Shown in pieces: positions 36,990 through 48,289 of a DNA stretch of 64,000 nt (position 1 is the stretch's first letter; the number at the start of each line of letters is the position of its first letter). The translations under genes and the position numbers were made by a program. Origin of the DNA: Kalaharituber pfeilii (taxonomy: Eukaryota > Ascomycota > Pezizomycetes > Pezizales > Pezizaceae); the NCBI GenBank assembly GCA_015179045.1, contig WHUZ01000140.1, positions 36,470-100,469 on the forward strand, given 5' to 3'. The notes beneath the pieces were generated by a model. It worked only from the letters and a program-made list of their open reading frames with translations. It was not told the origin of the DNA and searched no databases.

Positions 36990-37565
36990 TATCCTTGAGA
37001 TGGAATGCCCAGTGACCTCCCAGCAGAGGACCCACGGGTGGTGAGCAAAGGTCGGCTGTATCCCTGACCCGCTCATAGCGTATCGAGTCGAAAGTGCACC
37101 GAGCAAGAGAGAGACAGGTTGGGCCTGAGTCATAGACCACTGCAACGGCTAGTGGGGCAGACGGTCACGCTGGCAGGACTACTGGGGGAACAGGTCTCAG
37201 AGCCCGGGGATACAAAGTGGGCAAAGGCGAAAGCCCAGGGTGCCGGTGGTGCGGGGAGGGAGAAGAGACAGCAGAACACAACTGGGAAGAATGCAGAGTC
37301 TGGAGGCAGAAGTGGCCTAGGGGAATGGAGGCGAAGAATGAACGAAGGTGAAGGAGGGCGGAAGAGACCCCTTGGTCCAGTTGATGAAGTGGGTGGAGCG
37401 ATGAGTGTTCTTCAATTTTCCCTTTGTACCTAGTGACCCGAACGTGCTTACCGTGTTTTTGTGATTTTGGTACTTTTTAGTTAGCTATCCCCTATGTGTC
37501 TCATATCTCGCCATAGTCTGTAAGGCGGAATGCGGGTAATGATATTAGAAAACAACAAAAAAAAA
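36990..37565 (+). mobile_element. LINE 3' end with type A hairpin tail
   Basis: The plus strand reads CTEQERDRLGLSHRPLQRL (37093), then, in another frame, CRWCGEGEETAEHNWEEC (37240), the same C-terminal knuckle as in the 35 kb copy. A 3' UTR follows, then hairpin 37507-37536 (CTCGC/GCGGG outer, GTCT/AGGC inner, changed on both sides relative to other copies) and an A-rich tail to about 37572. Much of the rest of the element is missing. Confidence 0.65.
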
Positions 37566-39776
37566 GAATAAAAATAGGTGGCTCCTTTATAATTCCTACC
37601 ATATCTATTTGATCACGTGACTTCGAGAACGTGATTTTTTGTTCTGTTTTACATCACTTTCAAGTTGGACGTGATATATGAAATTGAAGCCTCCCAAGAG
37701 TAGCAGTGGGCCTCTTTTGCGAAACTCAAAAGGGCCACTTGTTCATCCTGTATCTAGTCTGCCCGAATGAGGGGGCATGACCTCAACCAGACTACTTAAC
37801 TTAGCATGACTTTATAATTAGCATTGGTACCTGAGTACTACTAGTAGTACTTGTTTGCAGATCATGCACGTAAAAGCTATGCCAAGAGCTTGCCACAGCA
37901 TATCTTGGCATCTTCGTTCGCGGTTCGCTTGCAAGGGTACTTACAAATGCTGGCACTTTACTACCACCCATCGTCACATCAAGACTGGTCATTCGCAATC
38001 GGACTCAATACAAGCACTCACGGTCTCCCCCTCTGACGACACTGGAAGATTCACGTCGAGGGCTTCCACCTGGCAGTGGCGTTTCCGAAGCCACTTCGAT
38101 CCAGAAACGTTAGTTGCGTACACGCCATTAATATTAGCTACCTACATAACGCCATCGATGTTAGATCATCAATGTCTTTTCGTTAACAGTACTGCAGTAT
38201 ACACGAGGTCAACTGACTGCTTTGGAACAGCTTAACACAGCAGCTACGAAATTCTCGGGTTACTGTAGTTCCGAAGTTAGCACTACCGTGTTAATTTGCT
38301 AGCTTTCTAGCCCTTGTGGAAGCATTCGGCGGGCCCGGATGCCTCGCTTTATAGCATCAGTGCTTTCGCTACCTTCGCCATTGCACACATCGATCATCCG
38401 TAGTGCGTGCACTGCACGATAAAGAAAAGCCTTTTGGTGCCGCTGTCGCTGCGATCATGTTATATGTCTTCTCTTCTCTATAAAGGAGAGGGCTGAACAG
38501 GCCGTCAGACAGCTTCTGGAGGAGTGCAGAAGGCAGGAAGCGCAGGGGCTATCAATGCCGGCTACAGCAACGTGTCCGGTCCCGACAGGCCTGCCGCATG
38601 CGCCACTGCAGGTGAGGAGAAAGTCGGATTAGAAAGTTCAACAGTACCAATGCAAGTGACATCTGAGAAGGATGGCAACGAGGAGTCTGAGAAACATGAC
38701 AAGGACGTGGGGGAGTGTGTAGAGAGTTGAGTTGACGAGAGCCGAGCAGATAAAGTCGGACGCATTGAGATGGTTGCGTGAATACGTGGAGAAAGGAACC
38801 ATTCCAAAGGATAGATCTCGTGTCGTCCAACACCCGCCGTCCCAAAGGCAACAATCGCGGCTCTGACCCGGGACACGGCTCCGCCCGTCCCCAAGTTATC
38901 AACTTTCATCCTCAAAAAGGACAGGAAAAAGAGGCCCGAAGCAAAGCCCCCTCTGCATATAAAGTTACAAAGAAAACTGCGGGCCAGCCACTCTAGAAAC
39001 CAACTACAACCTCACCCGAAGTCCCTGCCAATATTACTGTATAACCTCTCCAAACTTCTGAAGACAACCTTCTTGCGAGTTCCCCGGCTCCAAAGAAGAA
39101 AAATCCGAAAGGCAGTGGTCTCTGCAAGGGTTACAATTAGCTCTGTTCTGGCATACCGACAACAGTGGCAAATGACCTGATTCAACTGCAACAGATTGCA
39201 CAACAACGCACCCTACAGCTGCAGGCACAGTGCTGAGAGGCTGCTCAGTGGTGAATCCCTCTTGATGCCTTTGAATTGCACAGTTGAGCCTTTGCTTTGT
39301 ACAGGCGACAAGTCGCGCGAATGAGAGCAGGGTAGATGACCTTTTCGTTGCATTGAAATAGATCGAGTGAGATGCCGACGTGAAGCGGCGTAGGCGTGCA
39401 TGCCTGTTAGTCACAGTGACGTTACGCCCACCGTTGTCACTCGCGGTTCGTGTTGGCCTCCCCGCGCCTGGGCAAGCTGCAAGAGGGTTGCTGCATCTGG
39501 TTCGCGCTCTCACAACGTCAGTCCCGACGTGGTACTGTTTCACCAAGCCTGTGGCCAATGACAATAACACCTGAGAATATGCAGAAATTTACAAACATGG
39601 GTGAGACTGGGCGATAACAGATACTGGTAAATAGAGGTAGCTAAAATCACGCATGCAGTGAAACCATGCAGGTCTCTGTTGAAAACTTTTGTATGTGAAG
39701 CAAATGTTCGGATAGGAAGAACAATCAAGCGTCCAACTGTGACTCACATTCTCTCACACATCATACATCGTGACTA
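37566..39776. other. Noncoding stretch
   Basis: No supported gene. An open run near 38730-38830 (LRWLREYVEKGTIPKDRS in one frame) looks protein-like for some 25 residues but ends without a recognisable domain. Confidence 0.4.
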
Positions 39777-40511
39777 CAGTCAGACCTTGCTATAACGAAC
39801 CCCGCTATAGCGAAAACCTTGCTATTACGAACGCACTGCCCTCGGCGATTTCCCTCTCCACCTATTCTGCCCTTGCTATAACGAAATCCCACCAAATAAC
39901 GAAACGAAAAAAATTTAGGGGAAGTTATTTCTGTCTACATACAAATTGTTCTTGCTATAACGAAAAGTGGCAAATGAAATCTATAGAAACTCCCCTGGCA
40001 ATCCACTAAGCTACTCCTATATCCTTGCCTGCGACGAATCGCAAAGTCTAAATGTTTATCAGAATTTTATACTATTAAGACAATGATATTCTTTCATTCA
40101 TAAAATGCCTATGAAACTCATTCAAGATCTCTTCTAGATGTTCAGCTCTAATCTTTCTTGCATATCTGATGCTTCTCAAATTTGCTTGCTGCTCGCTGCT
40201 TGTTAGAAGTTGTTGACATCTTGACTGGTTCTAATTACTGAGTGCTAATCGGGACCGAAGACAGTCCGTTAAAGATTTCTGTTACTTCAAGATTCACTTA
40301 TGCTTTATTTTATAATCTCGAATATTTCTTGATTTGGTTATTTCCTATGTTAGTAAGTCAATACGAAATGTGCTGTAATAACTGTTGAGGAGTCCGAACT
40401 CAGCTGCCAAGGCTGCATGACTAATTTGTCACTATTTTCTATAACGAAAACCTTGCTATAACGAAAAGAAAGGGCCAAATTTTACGTGTTCGTTATAGCA
40501 AGGTCTGACTG
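39777..40511. mobile_element. Non-autonomous TA-flanked element (Tigger/pogo-like MITE)
   Basis: A 735-bp element is bounded by TA on both sides (39775-39776 and 40512-40513). Its terminal inverted repeats are 24 bp and begin CAGTCAGACCTTGCTATAAC. Further copies of CTTGCTATAACGAA, in varying states, lie inside both ends (about 39808, 39825, 39870, 39950, 40440, 40455). It has no coding capacity. CAGT-type ends and TA target sites fit pogo/Tigger elements. The subterminal repeats could be extra transposase-binding sites. Confidence 0.85.
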
Positions 40512-40513
40512 TA

Positions 40514-42072
40514 TCAGCTTTACGGCTTAACTATGTAGCACCGGGCAGGGTAGGCTTCCCGTTTGTATCAGCACCTCAGATGGTCATTGGTGCCAAAGCC
40601 GTCGACTCTTGCATCAACTACCAGCTTCGGAAAATTCCACTGAGCATGGGGTTCGTTTTTTTCTCTTTTTTTGTGGGGGAGCACGCATACAAGCTACCTA
40701 CCAGCCTATGGCAGAGGTGAGAATGCGGTTCCAGACGAGGAAGATATTGTGGCTAGCATTACGGAGGAATATATTGTTGACCACTGTCTTCAACGTGAGG
40801 TGTTTCCTCGACGGTATAGACAAAGGTATAGACAGTACAAAAATGTTGCCAAGGGAGTAGGAAACACAGGCGGACGGAGGTTGCGCCTTGGCAGAGGAGA
40901 CCCAGGAGCACAAAGTTACTGGGGTTGGTGAACCTTCTGTGGAATAAGTCGATTCAAACAAATCCATCATGACTACCCAGTTATCGGAAATTATGAATCT
41001 CGTTAGATCGGAGAAATTCACAAAGGAGAAGGGTGTTCTAACCTTAGCCTAGTTCAGGAACACTGTCTATTCGTCGGTCCCAATCTTGTAGAGGGTAATG
41101 ATAATGGGATCCCCAGTACTTGCGACTGCTAAAATTGTTCTGCTAAAGAATCTGTTGTGTTGGAGGGAAGCTAAACACTGGTTGAGTTATGCCCACATGT
41201 GACATCTATGTAGCATCAACGTACAACGTTTTCCCTGCCATAGGCCAGTAGCCTGTATGCGGGGAACGTTACGTGACCCAGAATAAAAAAAAAAAGAAAA
41301 AGAAAAAGAGAAAAAAAAACGTACAACGTTTTCAGTTGTCGAGATTTGCTTCACTATACTTCTATATCCGCTGCTGTCATGCCCTATCTTGCTTGACCAT
41401 ACTTGTTCCTTCTGAGATCTCGATGGCTGAAATGTACTTGGGGGTGCGGGAATGTCTGGCGAATTATCCAGCGTTAAGGTATTGATGTGCAGTTTCCGAG
41501 TAGGTACCTAAGCTAGACTGGTACGTACCTCGCTGCTATGTAGCTCGAGAATGTAAAGACTTAGTGGACAAAAATACAAACATGTAGCCGCACAACCGGT
41601 CCTACCTGAAAAACTCTCAACCTGAAATTCTATAGAACACACACCAAAAAAAAAGACCACCAACATCTGCTCAGGAGACTCTTGCAATTGTAAGACCACG
41701 TAATATATAAACTAAATATGTTGCTATAGTACAAGAAATACATACAGTGACCGGCCTCCCGACTGGGAGGGGTGCTGCAGGGAGGAGGTACCGGTAGAGG
41801 ATCACGCCGTAGTCAGAAATAGCATACACGGCTCCCTATGGAGAGGTGTGGGGGGGTGGCGTATGGGGGAGGTGTGGCGCTCTATCAAACCAGTAGAGAA
41901 CTATAGCTATCAAGCTGGCAAATATTTGAAGGGCTATTGAGTTGACGAAGAGCTAGTTATTGTATGTAGTCCATTGTTTACTATAGTATTTACTGGTGTA
42001 GTTCATCAGTTTTGAGCCTACTTACTGTAAACTACAGTTCGCTGTACCAACGTAGTACCTAGCCAGTTGCAC
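40514..42072. other. Noncoding stretch
   Basis: No supported gene. An 86-codon frame at 40671-40931 (VPDEEDIVASITEEYIVDHC inside) is unassigned. The segment contains one hairpin-only retroinsertion (41234-41317). Confidence 0.4.
41234..41317 (+). mobile_element. Hairpin-only retroinsertion (type B), copy 3
   Basis: An 84-bp insert lies between perfect 16-bp direct repeats AACGTACAACGTTTTC (41218-41233 and 41318-41333). It begins CCTGCCATAGG at the hairpin foot (first C shared with the target). The inner stem is AGGC/GCCT and the outer 3' arm GCGGGG. Then come AACGTTACGTGACCC and an A-rich tail with AAAAG units. Nothing upstream of the hairpin is included. Confidence 0.88.
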
Positions 42073-42445
42073 TAGCGTGCCCGAAGTGGTAACGAGCTGC
42101 CCCCCTGTAACGATCCACTCTCTTGGCACTCCTCGTCATGCATTCCTTGCCCTATTACCTATTACCGGATATATTGCGACTACGGAAATTGCATAGTATT
42201 ATGTCAATTTGATACCGCTGAATCTGAATATACTATCATAATAAGGAAAAAGCCAAAATTCCAATAACTATAACCAAATTCATCATTATTTATATGAATT
42301 AACCCCTCCCTGTATATAATATAGCTCAATGTTCTCAGAATCAGGAAAATAATATAGAAAATAAGTAATAATCATTTGCCTAGTACTAGTCTTTTCAGTT
42401 AAAGTTAATAAATGTATATAGGAATTATATAGGATACACGCACCT

Positions 42446-44661
42446 TCAAATATATAGAAGAAATTCAGATTCTTGAGCTAATCTCTGTACCTCAATATCA
42501 TCATCAGTGTCCTCAGAGTCCTCAGGTAATTCAGGAATACTAGGACTTGAGGTAGTGGTAGATGAAGCACTAGAGATAGTAGCAGTAACTTTGTCTGAGG
42601 CATCAGGTATGATAGAAGAGGTCTGTGGCTCGAGATTTACTACTGGAACCTCCTTCACCCCCCCTCTAGCAGGTGTTCGGACCCTCCCACCTCCTGAACC
42701 AAAGGCCTTCCTCGGCCCCGGCCTCGCCCGCGAGCTCCCCCACGACCTCTCTTTATAGCCCACTCAGCTGCAGCTATTTCTCTCTGTTCTTGTTTCTCTT
42801 TTGCCTTTCTTTCTCGCTCCTCCGCTGCTAGCTACTTTTTCCCTTCAGCAGCTTCTTTCTTATCCTCAGCTATTTTTCCTTGCTCCTTTGCCTTCTGAAT
42901 TTTCTCTTCCTCTTTTCTTATCTTCTCCACTGCTTTCTGTTCCTTTTCCAGCCTCTTCCGCTCTTTCTTTTCCTCAGCTTCCAGTGCTGCTTTGACTTCG
43001 GCTTGTCGAGAGGATTCAATATATGCTCGATTAAGAGTCCGAAGGCCTTTAATATGCTTCAAACTACCAGCCGGAGCTTTTTTGACCATCTTACCATTCC
43101 GTAGAGCTTTAAAGGTTGTAGCATTAGGCTCAATCACTGTATATTTTGTTAGCTTTTCCTCCAGAAACAATACATAATCTATCACAGTCTTGCATGTATG
43201 TGGAGTCAAAATTGCCTTGTCCAGAGCAGTTCGCAGTACTATTTGCTTTGATGGAGTATCTAATATAGAGAGATCTGAATTGACCATCATTGTCGCTTGA
43301 ACTTGAGGAGGAATAACTTTGTCGGGATCAATAGGCTAGTATCCAGACCCCCGCCATGCACCTAAAATAGTATCGGTAGTAAAAGTAGATTGTCTGGCAC
43401 CACAAAGAATTTCCCAGAAGTCAGGTTTGCGCAAAATATCATGAGGCTTTTGATATATCCAATCTTGTAAGCCATTGCGGTAGTGTCTTTGGAGAGGAGA
43501 GAAACATCCAACATCAAGAGGTTGCATTAAATGAGTTGAATGTGGGGGAAGACAAAGCATTTGAATCCGGTGATTGAGTGCATATTCAACGACTTGGTAG
43601 GCGACATGGGAAGAGTGGCAGGCGCCAAGAATATTCGGATATATTAGAGGGAGGTAAGGTCAGTGAATCGCTCGAAATAATTATACTGCATTTGTCATGT
43701 ATAGTGCTTGTAGGAAGGCCAGTTGCTATGGGGGTGCCGGCGGTAGAGGCGGTAGAGGCGGTGGAGGCGGTGGAGGCGGTAGAGGCAGGGGCGGTAGAGG
43801 CAGTGGAGGTAGTGGAGGTAGTGGTAGGGTTCACGGGGCGAGTATATGGCTCAAAGTGATATTTTATAAACTCAACACCTAGTTCATCATCTATGTATCC
43901 ACTAGGCGAGCGTCCAAAAGTTGCAGGAAGTTCATGGACACCCTCAGCACCGTAGTAGCCTTCTCTATGGGTTTTCGCCTGCCAGACAAGGTATGGAGGA
44001 ATGATGTGACCAGCAGCATTTACTGTCTCTATGACAGTAACAAATTCTCGATTGCCATCAGTAACTGCAATTTTTCGCCTTAGACCTGCTCGAACAATAC
44101 ATTTCTGCCTGCCAGTTGCAATGCCCATAATAATACCCTTTTCATCATAGTTTCAGAGGTTGTCAGGGGTGATCTTACGTTGGTGCATTGTAATCCGGAG
44201 TGACCGATAAAACGCCTTCTGCGCTGGAATATTTGTCCCTTGTGAATGCCGAATGCGCTCAAGATATTGTACATATTTGCTGTTAACAATGGGATGTCGA
44301 AGTAAAAACCTCTCATGCCTGGAACTGCATTACTAAACCTTCGCTGCAGAATTAAAACAGCCATAGATCTCAGCATTCGCAAATGAACTGGAAAGCCCAT
44401 ATCACTCATTGTAAGTGCCCAGGCCTCTAATGCATTCTCTTCACCTCTAGTAAGCAATTGCCGCCTTTCGCGAGCCTCCTTCCTTCCTTTCTGTACCCCA
44501 TCGAGTCGTCTACGTAATGTAATAGCTTTTACATCAAAGTAGGAAGCAACTTTTGGTATTGACTCTTCCCGATGTTTGTATGCATAAGCGATTGCTCGGT
44601 TAATGTTTTCAGGCTTACTTTCCTGTCGCATAGCTATTAACTGCGGGTAAAACGAGTTCAA
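42446..44661 (-). pseudogene. Fot1/pogo transposase, frameshifted
   Basis: The N-terminus (44661) has a helix-turn-helix segment (AIAYAYKHREESIPKVASYF, DVKAITLRRRLDG) and the start of the Tc5/CENP-B binding domain (TRGEENALEAWALTMSDMGFP). After a shift near 44330 the next frame reads RFLLRHPIVNSKYVQYLERI, and NYDEKGIIMG holds the first catalytic Asp (a stop lies just before it). DGNREFVTVIETV and GHIIPPYLVW follow. Where family members have V-D-G-H, this copy has GACHSSH, so the second Asp is missing. STHLMQPLDVGCFSPLQRHY keeps the third. A Thr/Ser/Ala repeat expands the middle of the domain. The C-terminus (43290-42832) is a long charged coiled coil. Probably inactive. Confidence 0.8.
43740..43830. 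repeat. 9-bp tandem repeat inside the transposase DDE domain
   Basis: About ten copies of GGTAGAGGC-like 9-mers. On the transposase strand they encode Ala/Ser/Thr triplets in frame, inserted between two conserved parts of the catalytic domain. Confidence 0.85.
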
Positions 44662-44787
44662 AATATGTAGAATTCGCTGAGATATGCAGGATAATCGCGG
44701 TTGAAAGATGAGGAGCAGGTTGCCGAAGCGGGGGTAAAATGTAGGATCGTTACAAGGGGGCAGATCGTTACCACATCGGGCACGTTA

Positions 44788-45426
44788 GAGCACTTTGGGA
44801 GCTGCATGTGAGTGCTTTCGCGCTGCATAATTCGCCAGACTTTCCTGCATCCCTGAGTACTAATTTTCTTGTATTGCACCTGAGTAAATTTTTTTAGCGT
44901 GTATAGAAATGTGCCGCATATGCATGAGAAGAATTGATGATCCGCAATTGCTGAAAACAGGTTAATAATTGTAAGAGTTATGCCTCCTCGGCTTTTTCAT
45001 TCGTCGGCTGCTAACTCGTGCTTGAGTCATTAAGGTTTCACTGCAGTCGGTAGACAAAAGAACACATCTCAACATAGAATTTGAAGTGAATTAGACAGGT
45101 TGCTGGTGCACACAAGGAACGGACAATAAGTCTTCCCACGTGTCACACGGAGAAATTAGGTTCTAAGAATAGGAAGTATCAACAGTCGCAAAAAGCAATT
45201 AACTTTGGTATAATATGTGGGATAAAAGTTGAAGTTTTGCGGACGGTTTGTATCAAGGCTATGGATGTCATCAACTGCCAATTTTTTCAAATATGCAGCC
45301 ATCGCTTCAAAGCTGTCTGTTACCATTCTGTGTCATTAAATCTAGTCTTTTCATTATCTTGGTTGTTTCTCTTACTGCGACGCCATTTTATACATTCCAG
45401 CCTCGCATCATGGTGACTGCAGGTAA
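44788..45426. other. Noncoding stretch upstream of the DUF4419 gene
   Basis: No gene or repeat recognised. It presumably holds the promoter of the gene that follows. Confidence 0.4.
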
Positions 45427-47542
45427 ATGACTTTTATCAATGATCAACACGGAGGCAAGCCGCTGACATACTTATGTACAGCCGCCCAACGGCAAAGAGC
45501 CTCGCTCAGTGATGACACTTTACGTCTAGCACATCACCGTCCAGGTCCCACATCGAAGGTGACCTTCCGAGTGGCTAACTTGGATCCCGAAAACTACTAT
45601 GGCAAGAAACGTAATGACTGGGAACCATCAGAGAAGAAAGTCAATAGAACTTCTCAACAGATTCTCACCCTTGTCGACAGAGATGCCCGGGAGCAATGCA
45701 AAGAGATAGTATACTCATCACTCGACCCCCACAAAAACCACACCAATCTTATCCCCGCGAAAAATGGGTTTGTCGGAGCTGTCATTCGTGCATACGCTGG
45801 CCACTTTCACCTCGAGATACGCCCTGATGATGTCTGGATCGCGATTCTGACGCAGCTTTCCCTCTTCATAAACGCAGACCCAGAAAGGTTTCGTGGCAAG
45901 TTTGTCGCTTTCGAGGGGAAAAGGAATCTTACCGTTGTTGCAATTGGCAGTCGTGCGACACTCAACTATGGTTTGCTGGCAGTTGAGATGGGTAAACTCT
46001 TGCAGGAGAATGTCGTGGATCCGGAGTTACGTGAGTGGATTGTTCCACAGTTTACAACAACAACCCTTGATGACACCATTGCAAGTTCAATGATCATGAT
46101 GTCGACGTTGAAGGAGTTTTTCAACTATGAGTTCAAGATTTTGTGCGGGATTCCAAGTGTTACGCTGCATGGTGAGAAGAAGGATTGGGAAGTGCTGTTA
46201 CAGAAGGTTGAGAAATTGAAGAACTACGGGTTGGAAACGACCATGTGGTACCACCTGTTGGAGCCGATTTTGAGTAGGTTTGTTAAGGCATGGGACGATC
46301 CGGAAGGCGAATGGAACCAGCAATTTTGGGCAAGGGTGGCGACAACCCAACGGCCAATTGGCCCCTGTGGAACCCCAAGATATATCACTGGCTGGATCAC
46401 GGCATTTATGCCATTCAATAATGAAGGAAAATGGCACTTAAAAAGTGCGCTCCCACATTTGATACCAGTAAGTGAGATGAAAGTATCTTCCTCTTAAGTT
46501 TCTAATTAGGATCCACTATTCTGCTATAACTAGTAGCATGAAATGATTCGATGTGTGATTCGAGATCATGATTTTTACTTCGTGATGTATATGTTCCTAG
46601 AAAAATGTTGACAGTCCCTTTGATAACGATGGAATGGTTGATGCTCACGATTTGAGAATCTAGGAATCCGACTATATGGCAAAAAAACGTACAGGAGGTA
46701 CGAGGAAGACCCCTTCGAAAAACCATAAACGAATCTACATCTCTAGAAACATGTGGAGGAATTAACTGACGGTATTGACAAATCCACGAGTACAGATATT
46801 GAGCCCGGTCCTACAGGGGATGATAGTTACAAAAAACTCACTAGGCATGAACTTATGTTCAAATACAATACGGCTGCGAAGGCTTATCCCGCTTCTGCCT
46901 TTCCTGTCTTTAGGGATGGCAAAGTGTCCGACCAACCACTCACAGTTCGCTATAGTGGCTTTGGCATTGAGGAACTTGGGGTCAGATCTTTGCGTGATCA
47001 GACGCGGTGGGGTAGAAAGGGAGACGTGGAAGGGGATTACACATGGTCGTCGATGCAGCTAGTCATTGATGGTAGTTGGTACCCACGACATCCAGATGAT
47101 GAGGTCCCACAGGCGGTAGTAAAAGTCGATGTTCATTTCAACGAGCACGGGCGAGAATTTGAGTCGTTGTTGGTTGTTGGAGTGATGGGGTATGAAGTTG
47201 AACAGATTGCCAAGTCAGGTGACAAAGAACAGAAGCGACAGCATACTCCCGCAATTAGGAACCAAATCCAAAGTGGCCCTCACCTTGTTCAGATTGCGAA
47301 CTCGTTTGTTGAACAGCTTTGTGATAATGATTCATCAGCACCAGTCAAGTGAGTTTTGATCCCATCCATCTGCAGCTCATGATTGAGACAAATTTTTCAT
47401 AGATCAAACCTTACTTACGTTCTAACCAAGTGACCCTGCCGGCAGCGGCCAATGTATTGATGATACAACTGCCGACTTTGAGAGTTCATTAAAGCCGAGA
47501 GTTGGCTGGTGGATTTACGAGAAGTGGGCACCGGAAGAGTGA
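45427..47542 (+). CDS. DUF4419-domain protein, 3 exons
   Basis: Exons: 45427-46467, 46747-47348, 47431-47542; 584 aa with consistent phases (donors GTAAGT and GTGAGT). The first intron is 279 nt, long for this window. Exon 1 carries the DUF4419 core: NGFVGAVIRAYAGHFHLEIR then PDDVWIAILTQLSLFINADP, FVPQ-like IVPQFTTTT, SMIMMSTLKEFFNYEFKILC, GIPSVTLHGEKKDWEVLL and GWITAFMPF. Exon 2 holds the later strand region (VKVDVHFNEHGREFESLLVV, GVMGYEV). Exon 3 ends LKPRVGWWIYEKWAP, the usual family C-terminus. An alternative fourth exon after 47539 would change the last residue and add about a dozen. The family is widespread in fungi but its biochemical role is unknown to me. Confidence 0.85.
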
Positions 47543-47774
47543 GCTCCCGTTTCTCCACTTACGTGCCCATTTATATGACTAATTAGGAAAAACCTCCGCC
47601 TAGGATTGCTGAAACGAAGGAGAAATTAGGAATGAGATCTAGACCGCAAACGAAAGGGAGAAGGAGGAAACCAAAACGTCCTAATCAAGTGCAAGACTGA
47701 GAAGTGACACTTTTACGGAGAGAAATATATATTTTGATTATGGCTTTTACGAGTTGACATAAGGAATGAGGACA

Positions 47775-47849
47775 ATTTTTTTTCATTTTTTTTTTCATTT
47801 TTTTTTTTCAATATCATTACTCGCATGCCGCCCTATGGGCTATGGCGAT
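47775..47849 (-). mobile_element. Hairpin-only retroinsertion (type A)
   Basis: A 75-bp insert lies between perfect 10-bp direct repeats AATGAGGACA (47765-47774 and 47850-47859). On the minus strand it consists of the hairpin at 47849-47820 (outer arms ATCGC/GCGAG with the first base shared with the target, inner GCCC-ATA-GGGC), TAATGATATTG, and an A-rich tail with ATG interruptions. It begins at the hairpin foot. It lies 233 bp downstream of the DUF4419 stop codon. Confidence 0.88.
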
Positions 47850-47859
47850 AATGAGGACA

Positions 47860-48289
47860 TGGTTGCTCCTGTTATATTTATTTCGCAGCTTTTGATATGA
47901 AATAATTTACTCGTCAAAGGGGCCAGGGTACCACTGAACCCATGTGATCATTGATATGTCTAGCTTTATTCAGTGTTCGCAACCGGCCAGTCCCGAAAGC
48001 GCCTGGGGCGATCAGTATTGTGAATGGTCTTGCCATAATGACCTGAGTTGGTGAGACGTGCGTTGATATTCTCAGCTGCATGCCACTCACACAGTTGGTA
48101 TAGTACCAAGCCATCATAGAATTGTAGTTGAAAAGAAGCTAGCAGCCCAGCTGCTTGATTGGCTAAGATAGCTCGAGATCTAGCACTACTATCAAGACAA
48201 AACAGTTCATCCAGACAGTCAAAAATAAAGTCAAAAGCCTGTTTATTTTCTGCATGAATAAAAGAAAGAGCAAATGGAAAGGTGAGGCC
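47860..48289. other. Noncoding stretch
   Basis: No feature recognised between the small retroinsertion and the AT-rich island. Confidence 0.35.

Larger units (their letters stand above)
42075..44785 (-). mobile_element. Fot1/pogo-type DNA transposon
   Basis: The 2,711-bp element sits between TA dinucleotides (42073-42074, 44786-44787). Its terminal inverted repeats begin (G/A)CGTGCCCGA(A/T)GTGG. A subterminal GGGGGCAG...CGTTAC block occurs at each end. The transposase reads on the minus strand from 44661 toward 42446. TA target sites, a CENP-B-type DNA-binding N-terminus and a DDE_1 catalytic domain place it in the Fot1/pogo group. Its left end is the source sequence for both arms of the palindromic element at 62099-63960. 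Confidence 0.88.

Noticed and set aside
38524..38850. Open runs with LRWLREYVEKGTIPKD as a host gene exon
   Set aside because: No consistent exon chain or recognisable domain on either side.
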